Source: Gemmatimonadota bacterium
GTDB lineage: Bacteria > Gemmatimonadota > Gemmatimonadetes > Gemmatimonadales > GWC2-71-9
Reading direction: 5' to 3'
Length of the DNA stretch: 10,134 bases
Assembly: GCA_003221075.1 (NCBI GenBank)
Contig: QHUF01000015.1
Coordinates: 1-10,134 of the forward strand
Part shown: piece by piece, positions 1-5,945 of the stretch
Layout of the letters: each line of letters opens with the position of its first letter
How positions within the stretch are numbered: the stretch's first letter is position 1
Translations under genes and position numbers: made by a program
Notes under the pieces: model-generated
The model's input: the letters and a program-made list of their open reading frames with translations, nothing else
What the model was told of the DNA's origin: nothing
Databases searched by the model: none

Positions 1-1245
1 ATCCACCGTATCTCCCTTCTTCACGACTTCCGAGGGATGCTGGACGCGCTTGGTCCAGCTCATGTCGGAGATGTGAATCAACCCATCAATGCCCGGCTCG
101 ATCTCGACGAACGCGCCGAAGCTCGTGAGGTTGCGCACCTTGCCCGAGATCCGCGTACCCACCGGATACTTGAGCGGCAACACCATCCACGGATCTTGCT
201 CCGTCTGCTTCATGCCGAGCGAGATCTTCTCCTCGTTCGGATCGACCTTGAGCACCACCGCTTCGATCGTCTCACCGATGGAAACCAGCTTCGACGGATG
301 CCGCACGTTGCGCGTCCAGCTCATCTCGGAGATGTGCACGAGACCTTCGATCCCCGGCTCGAGCTCGACGAAGGCGCCGTAATTCGTGATCGACACGACC
401 TTGCCCTGCACGCGCGTTCCAACCGGATACTTCGCGGCGACGTTCTGCCAGGGATAGGGCTGCAGCTGTTTGAGGCCGAGCGAGATGCGCTCGCGCTCCC
501 AGTCGATGTCGAGGACTTTGACCTCGAGCTCCTGGCCGATCTGCACCATTTCGGACGGATGCGACACACGGCCGTAGCTCATGTCGGTGATGTGCAGCAG
601 GCCGTCCACGCCGCCCAGGTCGATGAAGGCCCCGAAGTCGGTGATGTTCTTCACCACACCCTTCCGCACCTGATTGACCGACAACTCTTTCATCAGCACG
701 TCGCGTTTCGTTTTGCGCTCGGCTTCGAGCAGCACGCGGCGCGACACGACGATGTTCCGGCGCCGCTTGTTGAGCTTGATGATCTTGAACTCGAAGCTCT
801 GGCCGAGCAGCTCGTCGATATTCGGAACGCGCCGCAGCGCGATCTGGCTGCCGGGCAGGAACGCGTCCACGCCCATCAGATCCACGACGACGCCGCCTTT
901 GATCTTTTTCACGAGCGTACCGGTGACGCCTTCATCCTTCTCGTGCGCTTCCCGGATCCGTTCCCAGACGCGCATGAAGTCGGCCTTCTTCTTCGACAGG
1001 ACGACGGACTTGAAGCCGACGTCGAGGATGACGGCGGTGTCGGTTACGCGCAGGACTTTGGATTTGACGATTTCGCCTTCTTGGATATTCGACAGCGTCC
1101 CCTCGTACAGCAGGGTCATTTTCTCGATCTCGTCGGACGAGTATTCCTCGTCGAGACCGGAACGGACGCGGAGTTGCGGGCGGGGAGGTTTACGAGTGGG
1201 AATGTCTTCTTCGAACTCTTCTACATCACGTGCTTCTACGAGCAT
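1..1245 (-). CDS. rpsA: 30S ribosomal protein S1, N-terminal 415 residues (3' end outside window)
   Basis: S1 is the multi-domain OB-fold protein that helps the 30S subunit bind and unfold mRNA. The visible 415 codons hold an acidic leader (1-45), a first S1 domain (from about 47), a second (about 104-170), a third (about 191-260, with ITDFGAFIDLGGVDGLLHI), a fourth (about 277-347, with ITNYGAFVELEPGIEGLVHI) and most of a fifth (from about 364). The remaining domain or domains lie beyond base 1. The ATG at 1245 follows an in-frame TGA directly (1248-1246), so no upstream start is possible. No Shine-Dalgarno lies close to it. Domain 1 is abnormal: residues 77-90 run GFKSVVLSKKKADF, whereas family members have roughly 35-38 more residues between FKS and LSKKK. 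The gene is last in the visible tyrA-aroA-cmk-rpsA series. Identity is certain; the deletion is judged from memory of the family. Confidence 0.98.
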   Translation of the reverse strand, partial: MLVEARDVEEFEEDIPTRKPPRPQLRVRSGLDEEYSSDEIEKMTLLYEGTLSNIQEGEIVKSKVLRVTDTAVILDVGFKSVVLSKKKADFMRVWERIREAHEKDEGVTGTLVKKIKGGVVVDLMGVDAFLPGSQIALRRVPNIDELLGQSFEFKIIKLNKRRRNIVVSRRVLLEAERKTKRDVLMKELSVNQVRKGVVKNITDFGAFIDLGGVDGLLHITDMSYGRVSHPSEMVQIGQELEVKVLDIDWERERISLGLKQLQPYPWQNVAAKYPVGTRVQGKVVSITNYGAFVELEPGIEGLVHISEMSWTRNVRHPSKLVSIGETIEAVVLKVDPNEEKISLGMKQTEQDPWMVLPLKYPVGTRISGKVRNLTSFGAFVEIEPGIDGLIHISDMSWTKRVQHPSEVVKKGDTVD

Positions 1246-1276
1246 TCAGTGCACCGGTTTTGTTGTGAGTTTGAGG

Positions 1277-1288
1277 TTACCTCGTCAT
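1277..1288 (-). other. three-codon mini-ORF (Met-Thr-Arg-stop) in the rpsA leader
   Basis: ATG ACG AGG TAA is preceded by AAGGA (1299-1295) with six bases between, a better initiation signal than rpsA itself has. The stop codon is the loop of the third leader hairpin, and AAGGA lies in the second hairpin. It could be a leader peptide, a ribosome standby or loading site, or chance. A 12-base ORF is weak evidence by itself. Confidence 0.25.
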
Positions 1289-1318
1289 TCAATGTCCTTC
1301 AGGACAGTGTTTGCCGAG

Positions 1319-1336
1319 CACAGGCTTTAGCCTGTG
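1319..1336. repeat. REP-like perfect hairpin, CACAGGC-TTTA-GCCTGTG
   Basis: Seven-base arms flank a four-base loop in the gap between cmk and rpsA. No U-run follows on the minus strand, so it does not look like a Rho-independent terminator. The GGCTAAAGCC core resembles short palindromic intergenic elements that I recall as numerous in some bacterial genomes. That comparison is from memory and untested here. The arm at 1331-1335 (CCTGT) can pair instead with ACAGG at 1339-1343, giving two mutually exclusive hairpins. Confidence 0.5.
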
Positions 1337-1351
1337 AAACAGGGCGGAAAC

Positions 1352-2065
1352 CTACCCAGGGAACAAGCCCCGCGCCAGTTCAACTACCCGCGCCACCTGC
1401 TGCTCCAGCGTCAGGGCGGTCGTGTCGAGCAACACCGCATCGGGGGCGGGTTTGAGAGGGGCGATCCGCCGGTTGGAATCGGCCGCATCCCGGGCTGCCA
1501 GCGCCTGGCTTTCGCGGCGCACCACCTCGCCATCCACCGCCTCGCCCCGCTGCGACAGCCGCCGCCGGGCTCGTTCGTCCGGCGTCGCCGTCAAAAAGAT
1601 CTTCAGTGGGGCCTCGGGAAACACGACGGTCCCAATATCCCGCCCGTCCACGACCACACCTTCAGCTCCTCCACCAACCTTCACACCCTCCACCGCCCTT
1701 CTTTGCTGGGCGTTCACCCAGGTCCGGACTTCCGGGATGGCGGCCAGCGCCGATACATGGCGCGTCACCCGCTCGCTGCGGATCGCCCCTTCCACGTCCA
1801 CACCCGCAACTTCGGGCCTGAACTCCTCGCTGACGAGCACGAGCCGCACTGGCAGCCTCTCGGCCACGGCGACAATCCGTGAACCGGACCACGCGTCTCC
1901 CTTCCCCCGTCCCCCTTCCCCGATGTTGTCGAGCACCGCGAGTGTGAGCGCCCGATACAGCGCCCCCGAGTCGAGATGCGCCCAGCCGAGCCGCTTGGCG
2001 ACCAGGCCGGCCGTCGAGCTCTTCCCTGACGCCGCCGGCCCATCGATCGCGATGACTCTGAGCAT
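1352..2065 (-). CDS. cmk: cytidylate kinase
   Basis: Cytoplasmic kinase that phosphorylates CMP and dCMP with ATP for pyrimidine nucleotide supply. The 237-residue protein has the P-loop DGPAASGKSS (8-17), the LDSGALYRALT segment (31-41), the family signature DGRDIGTVVFP (140-150), a basic lid region (about 163-174) and the CMP-site stretch around RDAADSNRR to PAPDAVLLDT (192-215). The ATG at 2065 shares its A with the aroA stop (TGATG), so translation is probably coupled. Stop is TAG at 1354-1352. Length is normal to slightly long. The excess is mainly a glycine/basic loop at about 48-61 (GEGGRGKGDAW), encoded by a four-unit heptamer array at 1895-1922, and a small Gly-rich loop at 127-136. 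The loop follows the first helical part and avoids the catalytic motifs, so the enzyme is probably active. Confidence 0.97.
   Translation of the reverse strand: MLRVIAIDGPAASGKSSTAGLVAKRLGWAHLDSGALYRALTLAVLDNIGEGGRGKGDAWSGSRIVAVAERLPVRLVLVSEEFRPEVAGVDVEGAIRSERVTRHVSALAAIPEVRTWVNAQQRRAVEGVKVGGGAEGVVVDGRDIGTVVFPEAPLKIFLTATPDERARRRLSQRGEAVDGEVVRRESQALAARDAADSNRRIAPLKPAPDAVLLDTTALTLEQQVARVVELARGLFPG
1895..1922. repeat. four-unit heptamer array inside cmk
   Basis: On the plus strand the units are GTCTCCC, TTCCCCC, GTCCCCC and TTCCCCG, exactly 28 bases. Read on the cmk strand they encode the Gly/Lys/Arg-rich loop at about residues 50-58. Pyrimidine skew is strong compared with the flanking coding sequence. 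The same unit count and unit length recur in three aroA arrays of other sequence. Confidence 0.6.
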
Positions 2066-3357
2066 CAGCGTGCGCCGTGCGCCGTACGCCGTGCGCCGGT
2101 TTTCCCGAGGTCGTCGAAGAACCCGGGATACGAAATTGCCACCGATTTCCTTTCCGACAGCTTTACGTCCGCCCCTTCGACCGTGTCCAGCACCGCAAAC
2201 GCCATGGCAAGCCTATGGTCGGATGCCGTCTCCACCTTTCCACGAGGCGGGCGCTCCGACCCCTCAACGTGTAGATCGTTGTTCTGAGCCTCGGCCTTCA
2301 CTCCCACGGCTCGTAAATTCGCGGCGATTAGGTCGAGCCGATTGCTCTCCTTGACGCGCAGCTCGCCGACCTCGCGGAACACGGTCGCACCGCGTGCGCG
2401 ACTCGCGAGCACCGCGAGGATCGGAACCTCATCGACCAATGTCGGGATCTCGGCCGCCGTGACTTCCGTGCTGCGCAGTTGCGCCGGTCGCACGAGCAAA
2501 TCGGCCACCGGCTCCCCCCCTTCATCCCGCAGGTTCACGCGTTCGACCTGCGCACCCATCCGTTCCAACACGACAATGAATCCCGTTCGAGTAGGATTAA
2601 CGCCGACGTTTTCGATCAGCAGCTCACCGGCACTGGCGAGCACCCCCGCCGCAACCAGGAATGCCGCGGACGAAGGATCCCCGGGGACAGAGATTTGGAA
2701 TGCAGGAATGCTGACGGCAGACGGCTGATAGCTGATGGCACCATCACGTTCGTGAATACCTAGACCCAGATGCGCGAAGAGTCGCTCCGTGTGATCCCGG
2801 GACCGGTACGGTTCGGTAATCGCGACCGGGACCTGTCCCGTCAGCCCCGCGAACAGGATCGCACTCTTGACCTGCGCGCTCGCGACGGGGCTCGCGTAGG
2901 TGAGGCCACGCAGCGTGCCCCCCCGGATCGTCAGGGGAAGCCCGTCGCCTCTTTCATTTATATCCGCACCCATCTGCTTGAGAGGCTCGGTCACCCGCCG
3001 CATCGGGCGCCGGCGCAGCGAGGCGTCGCCGGTCAGCGTCGCAGCGAACTTCTGGCCCGCAAGGATCCCAAGCATGAGACGAGCGGTGGTGCCTGAATTC
3101 CCGCAGTTGAGGCGTGCGCCGGGCGCCGTGAGCCGTGCGCCGGAAACCTTCACCATCGAATCTCGGATCGTGGAAATGTCGGCGCCGAGCTGGCGCAGAA
3201 CGCGCGCTGAGCTCTTCACGTCGTCACCGGTCAGCAACCCACTGAGCTCGCTTTTGCCGCGAGCGAGCGCCGCCAACATGAGCACGCGATGCGAGATGCT
3301 CTTGTCGCCCGGCGGCCGAACGACGCCGCCAAGGCGGGGGGGGGCCTTAGGAGCCAC
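2065..3357 (-). CDS. aroA: 3-phosphoshikimate 1-carboxyvinyltransferase (EPSP synthase), class II-like
   Basis: Cytoplasmic shikimate-pathway enzyme joining shikimate-3-phosphate and phosphoenolpyruvate. The 430-residue protein has GDKSISHR (17-24), NSGTTARL (87-94), RRRPM (115-119), SAQVKSA (160-166), RDHTERL (187-193), VPGDPSSAAF (224-233), TLVDEVPIL (306-314), RVKESNRL (334-341) and SDHRLAMAFAV (379-389). It carries all four motifs used to define class II enzymes (RDHTE, GDKS, SAQVK, NPTR). The position matching E. coli Gly96 is glycine (Gly89), not alanine as in CP4. The start is GTG at 3357, 11 bp inside tyrA; it is the only plausible start ahead of the conserved LGGVVRPPGDKS. The normal family end YPGFFDDL is followed by a tail, GKTGARRTAHGAR, encoded by a repeat. 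A nine-C tract covers codons 5-8. Stop TGA overlaps the cmk ATG. Confidence 0.97.
   Translation of the reverse strand: MAPKAPPRLGGVVRPPGDKSISHRVLMLAALARGKSELSGLLTGDDVKSSARVLRQLGADISTIRDSMVKVSGARLTAPGARLNCGNSGTTARLMLGILAGQKFAATLTGDASLRRRPMRRVTEPLKQMGADINERGDGLPLTIRGGTLRGLTYASPVASAQVKSAILFAGLTGQVPVAITEPYRSRDHTERLFAHLGLGIHERDGAISYQPSAVSIPAFQISVPGDPSSAAFLVAAGVLASAGELLIENVGVNPTRTGFIVVLERMGAQVERVNLRDEGGEPVADLLVRPAQLRSTEVTAAEIPTLVDEVPILAVLASRARGATVFREVGELRVKESNRLDLIAANLRAVGVKAEAQNNDLHVEGSERPPRGKVETASDHRLAMAFAVLDTVEGADVKLSERKSVAISYPGFFDDLGKTGARRTAHGAR
2070..2097. repeat. four-unit GTGCGCC heptamer array at the aroA 3' end
   Basis: Four tandem heptamers on the plus strand: GTGCGCC twice, GTACGCC once, GTGCGCC once. 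On the aroA strand they encode the C-terminal tail GARRTAHGAR (421-430), which runs past the usual end of the enzyme right up to the stop codon. The match to the internal array at 3114-3141 is in the same reading frame. Confidence 0.7.
2710..2737. repeat. four-unit GCTGAYR heptamer array inside aroA
   Basis: Units on the plus strand are GCTGACG, GCAGACG, GCTGATA and GCTGATG, 28 bases. On the aroA strand they encode AISYQPSAVS (207-216), in the variable region before VPGDPSSAAF. I recall similar AISYQ/QPSAVS strings as low-complexity products of dispersed short repeats in other bacteria; this is from memory. Confidence 0.6.
3114..3141. repeat. second GTGCGCC-type heptamer array inside aroA
   Basis: Units are GTGCGCC, GGGCGCC, GTGAGCC and GTGCGCC. 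They encode GARLTAPGAR (73-82), in the same frame as the C-terminal tail GARRTAHGAR. Because the segment falls where EPSP synthases normally have a short variable strand before the CGNSGT motif, the protein length here is not clearly expanded. Confidence 0.5.
3336..3344. repeat. nine-base homopolymer (G9 on plus, C9 in aroA)
   Basis: The tract sits in codons 5-8 of aroA, just after the tyrA stop (3349-3347). It is flanked by inverted AAGGC (3331-3335) and GCCTT (3344-3348), which could form a small hairpin with the tract as loop. Gain or loss of one base would shift aroA out of frame without touching the tyrA stop. Confidence 0.85.
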
Positions 3358-4228
3358 CGATGCGTCGCCGCCACTTCGCCGCGCGCGTCAGCCAGGCCGT
3401 GAGCGCTGCCGCATCACCGACCTCGAGCGCGCGCTCGACGGTTCCCAGTGATTCCTCCAGCCCGCGCAAGGCCGGCAGGATCTCGTCGCGGTTCATGAGC
3501 AGGATTTCCGTCCACAGCCCCGGCTCGCTGGCGGCCAGGCGGGTCGTATCGGCCGCGCCGGGGCCGATCGACGCTCCAGGCGGCGCGTGCTGCGCGAGGA
3601 AATCACCGAGCACCGATGCGACGATTTGCGGCAAGTGACTCGTGACGGCGAGCTGCGCGTCGTGCTGGTCCGCGTCGAGCACCACCGGCTCCGCTTCGAG
3701 CACCGTCTGCCAGAAGTCCACGACCTCCCGGACCGCCTGCTCCCCGTCCCGGCACGGCGTCACGTAGACGACCGCCCCGCGAAACAGATCGGGACGAGAC
3801 GCCTCGAATCCGTGCCGATGCGTCCCGGCGAGGGGATGACTCCCCGCGAAGCGCTCGTGCAGTCCGATCTTTTCGGCGCGCGCGACGATCGACCGCTTCA
3901 CCGAACCGACGTCCGTGACGACGGCATCCGGCTTCAGGTGCGGAACGATGGTCTCAAGCTGGGCGATGTTGGCGGCAGGTGGGGCGGCGAGGATGAGGAG
4001 ATCGGCCACGCGCGCCACATCGGTGGCGCGGGCGGGGGCATCATCGAGCGCGCCCTGTTGCGCGGCCAGGGCACGCTCGGCGGGTTCGGGAGACCATCCC
4101 ACCACGACGATTCCCTCGCCGCTGCCCGGCTGTTTGACCTGACGGGCAATCGAGCCGCCAATCGCGCCGAGCCCTATCAGGCCGAGGGTGTGGGGCCGCA
4201 CGGCTTGGAAGGTACACGTCACCCGCAT
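3347..4228 (-). CDS. tyrA: prephenate dehydrogenase (TyrA family)
   Basis: Oxidative decarboxylation of prephenate (or arogenate) on the tyrosine branch, in the cytoplasm. From the ATG at 4228 the protein is 293 residues, a usual size for a single-domain enzyme with no fused chorismate mutase or ACT domain. It has an N-terminal Rossmann motif GLIGLGAIGGS (16-26), VTDVGSVK (104-111), the catalytic-type GSHPLAGT (129-136), LAVTSHLPQIVA (193-204) and DTTRLAASEPGLW (228-239). The cofactor and substrate preference cannot be read from this. The start is uncertain: in-frame alternatives are ATG 4243, ATG 4261 (with AGAGG a few bases upstream) and GTG 4222. All keep the Rossmann fold. TAA at 3349-3347 lies inside the start of aroA. 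It is the first visible gene of the minus-strand operon, divergent from the kinase. Confidence 0.94.
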   Translation of the reverse strand: MRVTCTFQAVRPHTLGLIGLGAIGGSIARQVKQPGSGEGIVVVGWSPEPAERALAAQQGALDDAPARATDVARVADLLILAAPPAANIAQLETIVPHLKPDAVVTDVGSVKRSIVARAEKIGLHERFAGSHPLAGTHRHGFEASRPDLFRGAVVYVTPCRDGEQAVREVVDFWQTVLEAEPVVLDADQHDAQLAVTSHLPQIVASVLGDFLAQHAPPGASIGPGAADTTRLAASEPGLWTEILLMNRDEILPALRGLEESLGTVERALEVGDAAALTAWLTRAAKWRRRIGGS

Positions 4229-4233
4229 ATTAT
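4205..4233 (+). promoter_or_regulatory. candidate sigma-70-type promoter for the histidine kinase, overlapping tyrA
   Basis: TTGGAA (4205-4210) and TATTAT (4228-4233) are separated by exactly 17 bases, with 4/6 and 5/6 matches to consensus. The -10 ends eight bases before the kinase ATG at 4242, so the transcript would be leaderless or nearly so. The same AT island read on the other strand gives CATAAT (4234-4229), a possible shared -10 towards tyrA, but with no good -35. Caveat: GGAG at 4234-4237 could be a ribosome binding site with a tight four-base spacing, which would require an upstream transcription start and make this -10 a coincidence. Confidence 0.45.
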
Positions 4234-4241
4234 GGAGCCCC

Positions 4242-5945
4242 ATGCGGGCGACGCCGAGCATCACCCGCCTCTTCGCCGCGACGTTCATCGCGGTGGCACT
4301 CGTGGGCCTCGTTACGCAGGTCGCGACGTGGCGCAGCGCCCGCGCCACGCAGATGGCCATGGTCGAGCTGGCCCAGCGACTCGACCGCATTCAGCGCCTC
4401 GGTCCCTCCCCCCTCATCGCCGCCGAAGCCACCGCCGCGGCGGAGCTGGCTGTCGATGCCGGCGACGATGCCGTGCAGGCCGCCGTGGCCGCCACCGTGC
4501 TGTTCGCCGCGATGGTCACGGTGCTGGGCCTGGGCTTCTGGTACAATCGCCGCCGTCTGGCCGCTCCGTTCTCTCGGATCGCGCAGGCACTGCAGCGCGT
4601 GGCCGAGGGTCAGTTCGTGGAGCCGTTGCCCGAAGATCAGCCGGGCGAGTTCGGCGCGATCGCGCGCGGCGTGAACCACATGGCCAGGGCGCTGGCGTGG
4701 CGGGAAGAACTGCAGGTGTACCTGTCTCAGCTCCTCGCGGCCCTCAATACCTCATCGGACGACTCGGCGACGGGACTGGGGCAGGCGCTCGGCGTAATCG
4801 CCGGCGCGACGCGGGCGACGGCCATCGTCCTGTACCAGCCCGCCTACGACGCCAACGAATGGGCGCCGACAGTCTCACGCGACGTGGAATCCCGTCCCGT
4901 CTCCCGGACGACGATGCGCGATCTCATCGGCGAGGCGAATCAGGCCATCCACTACCATGGCGAGGCAGTGCAACCGGTGCGGCACCAGCTTCGTTTGAAC
5001 GCCCCCATGCCGCAGGGACTCGTGCTCGTCCCGCTCCGGGCCGGGACCAAGCTCGTCGGCGTCCTCGGCGTCGCGCCCGGCACGACGTTCGGCGCGGACG
5101 AACGGGCGGCGCTCGACCAGGCGGCGCCCAATCTCGCGATCGCGTGCGAGCGCGGCGCGGCCCATCACAACACCCGGCGCCTGGCCGTCGAAGTGCGCCA
5201 GACCGCCAAGCGCCTGGAGCAGCTGAACGCCGATCTCGACGCGGTGATGAAGTCCAAAGATCTGTTCTTGTCGAACATTTCGCACGAGCTGCGGACACCG
5301 CTCAACAGCATCATCGGATTCACGGACCTGTTGCTCACCGAGGAGCTGGGCCCCTCTCTCTCCGAGCAGCAGCGCGATTTCCTCGAAACGGTGGCGCGCA
5401 ACGGCCGGCATTTGCTCGAGCTGATCAACGAGCTGCTCGACCTGCAGCGCATCGCCGCGGGGCGGATGGAGCTGAAGCCGGAGGCAGTCGATCTCGCGGC
5501 ATTGTTGACCGAAACGACCGGAAGCGTCCAGGCGCAGGTGCAAAAGCATCGGCACGCGATGGTCGTCAGCCCGACCCCACCGGGGCTGCGCGTCCAGGCA
5601 GACCGGGGTCGCGTGCGCCAGGTGCTGCTCAACCTGCTCTCGAATGCGATCAAGTTCACGCCGGACGGCGGCAAGGTTACCGTCGCGGCCGGGCCGGTGG
5701 ACGGCGGGTCGGAAGTGCGGATTGCGGTCACCGACACGGGGATCGGCATTGCGGCTGACGATCAGCCCAAACTGTTCCAGGAATTCTCACAGCTGGACGC
5801 GTCGGCCAGCCGCCAGTATGAAGGGACAGGATTGGGGCTGGCGCTGTCGCGGCGGCTGATCGAGCTACACGGCGGCGCCATCGGCGTCGAAAGCGAGATG
5901 GGAAAAGGCAGTACGTTCTGGTTCACCCTGCCGCAGGCACGGTGA
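4242..5945 (+). CDS. membrane sensor histidine kinase (HAMP-GAF-like-HisKA-HATPase)
   Basis: A 567-residue hybrid-free sensor kinase. Transmembrane helices lie at about 8-28 and 80-100, enclosing only about 50 periplasmic residues, followed by HAMP (about 105-152), a GAF-like region (about 160-305) and a coiled-coil linker (about 312-345). The HisKA box SNISHELRTPLNSIIGF has the phospho-acceptor at His348. The ATPase domain has N-box NLLSNAIKFT (464-473), G1 DTGIGI (498-503), F-box LFQEFSQ (511-517) and G2 GTGLGL (528-533). All catalytic motifs are intact. I chose ATG 4242 because it opens directly before the first membrane helix; a GTG at 4188 would add 18 residues inside tyrA. The short periplasmic loop suggests that sensing lies in the membrane or the cytoplasmic GAF-like domain. 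The ligand is unknown. It overlaps the response regulator by 4 bp. Confidence 0.95.
   Translation: MRATPSITRLFAATFIAVALVGLVTQVATWRSARATQMAMVELAQRLDRIQRLGPSPLIAAEATAAAELAVDAGDDAVQAAVAATVLFAAMVTVLGLGFWYNRRRLAAPFSRIAQALQRVAEGQFVEPLPEDQPGEFGAIARGVNHMARALAWREELQVYLSQLLAALNTSSDDSATGLGQALGVIAGATRATAIVLYQPAYDANEWAPTVSRDVESRPVSRTTMRDLIGEANQAIHYHGEAVQPVRHQLRLNAPMPQGLVLVPLRAGTKLVGVLGVAPGTTFGADERAALDQAAPNLAIACERGAAHHNTRRLAVEVRQTAKRLEQLNADLDAVMKSKDLFLSNISHELRTPLNSIIGFTDLLLTEELGPSLSEQQRDFLETVARNGRHLLELINELLDLQRIAAGRMELKPEAVDLAALLTETTGSVQAQVQKHRHAMVVSPTPPGLRVQADRGRVRQVLLNLLSNAIKFTPDGGKVTVAAGPVDGGSEVRIAVTDTGIGIAADDQPKLFQEFSQLDASASRQYEGTGLGLALSRRLIELHGGAIGVESEMGKGSTFWFTLPQAR

Larger units (their letters stand above)
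1246..1351 (-). promoter_or_regulatory. rpsA 5' leader with three successive small hairpins and no Shine-Dalgarno at the start
   Basis: On the minus-strand RNA this cmk-rpsA gap can form three hairpins in a row. The first is CACAGGC-TAAA-GCCTGTG (1336-1319), the second TGTCC-TGAA-GGACA (1306-1293) and the third GAGG-TAA-CCTC (1283-1273). A 27-base A/C-rich stretch without obvious structure follows, then the ATG at 1245. No purine-rich Shine-Dalgarno lies within about 15 bases of the ATG. Known for E. coli: the rpsA initiation region lacks a canonical Shine-Dalgarno, folds into three hairpins and is repressed by free S1. A similar role here is inference. I see no confident promoter in the gap, so rpsA may depend on read-through from cmk. 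Confidence 0.5.

Noticed and set aside
1319..1336. Terminator between cmk and rpsA
   Set aside because: The hairpin is perfect, but no U-run follows and rpsA would be cut off from its only visible transcription source.
37..1455. Long plus-strand ORF (472 aa) opposite rpsA
   Set aside because: Antisense shadow of a certain S1 gene. It is His/Arg/Asp-rich, with no family features; long antisense frames are common in GC-rich coding DNA.
4885..4910. A fifth heptamer array (GTCCC/GTCTCCC-like) in the kinase
   Set aside because: Units are of five and seven bases and do not form a regular period; the kinase protein shows no insertion there.
3587..5758. 723-aa plus-strand ORF spanning tyrA antisense and the kinase in another frame
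   Set aside because: It covers two clear genes in wrong frames and is Arg/Gly/Ala-rich without domains.
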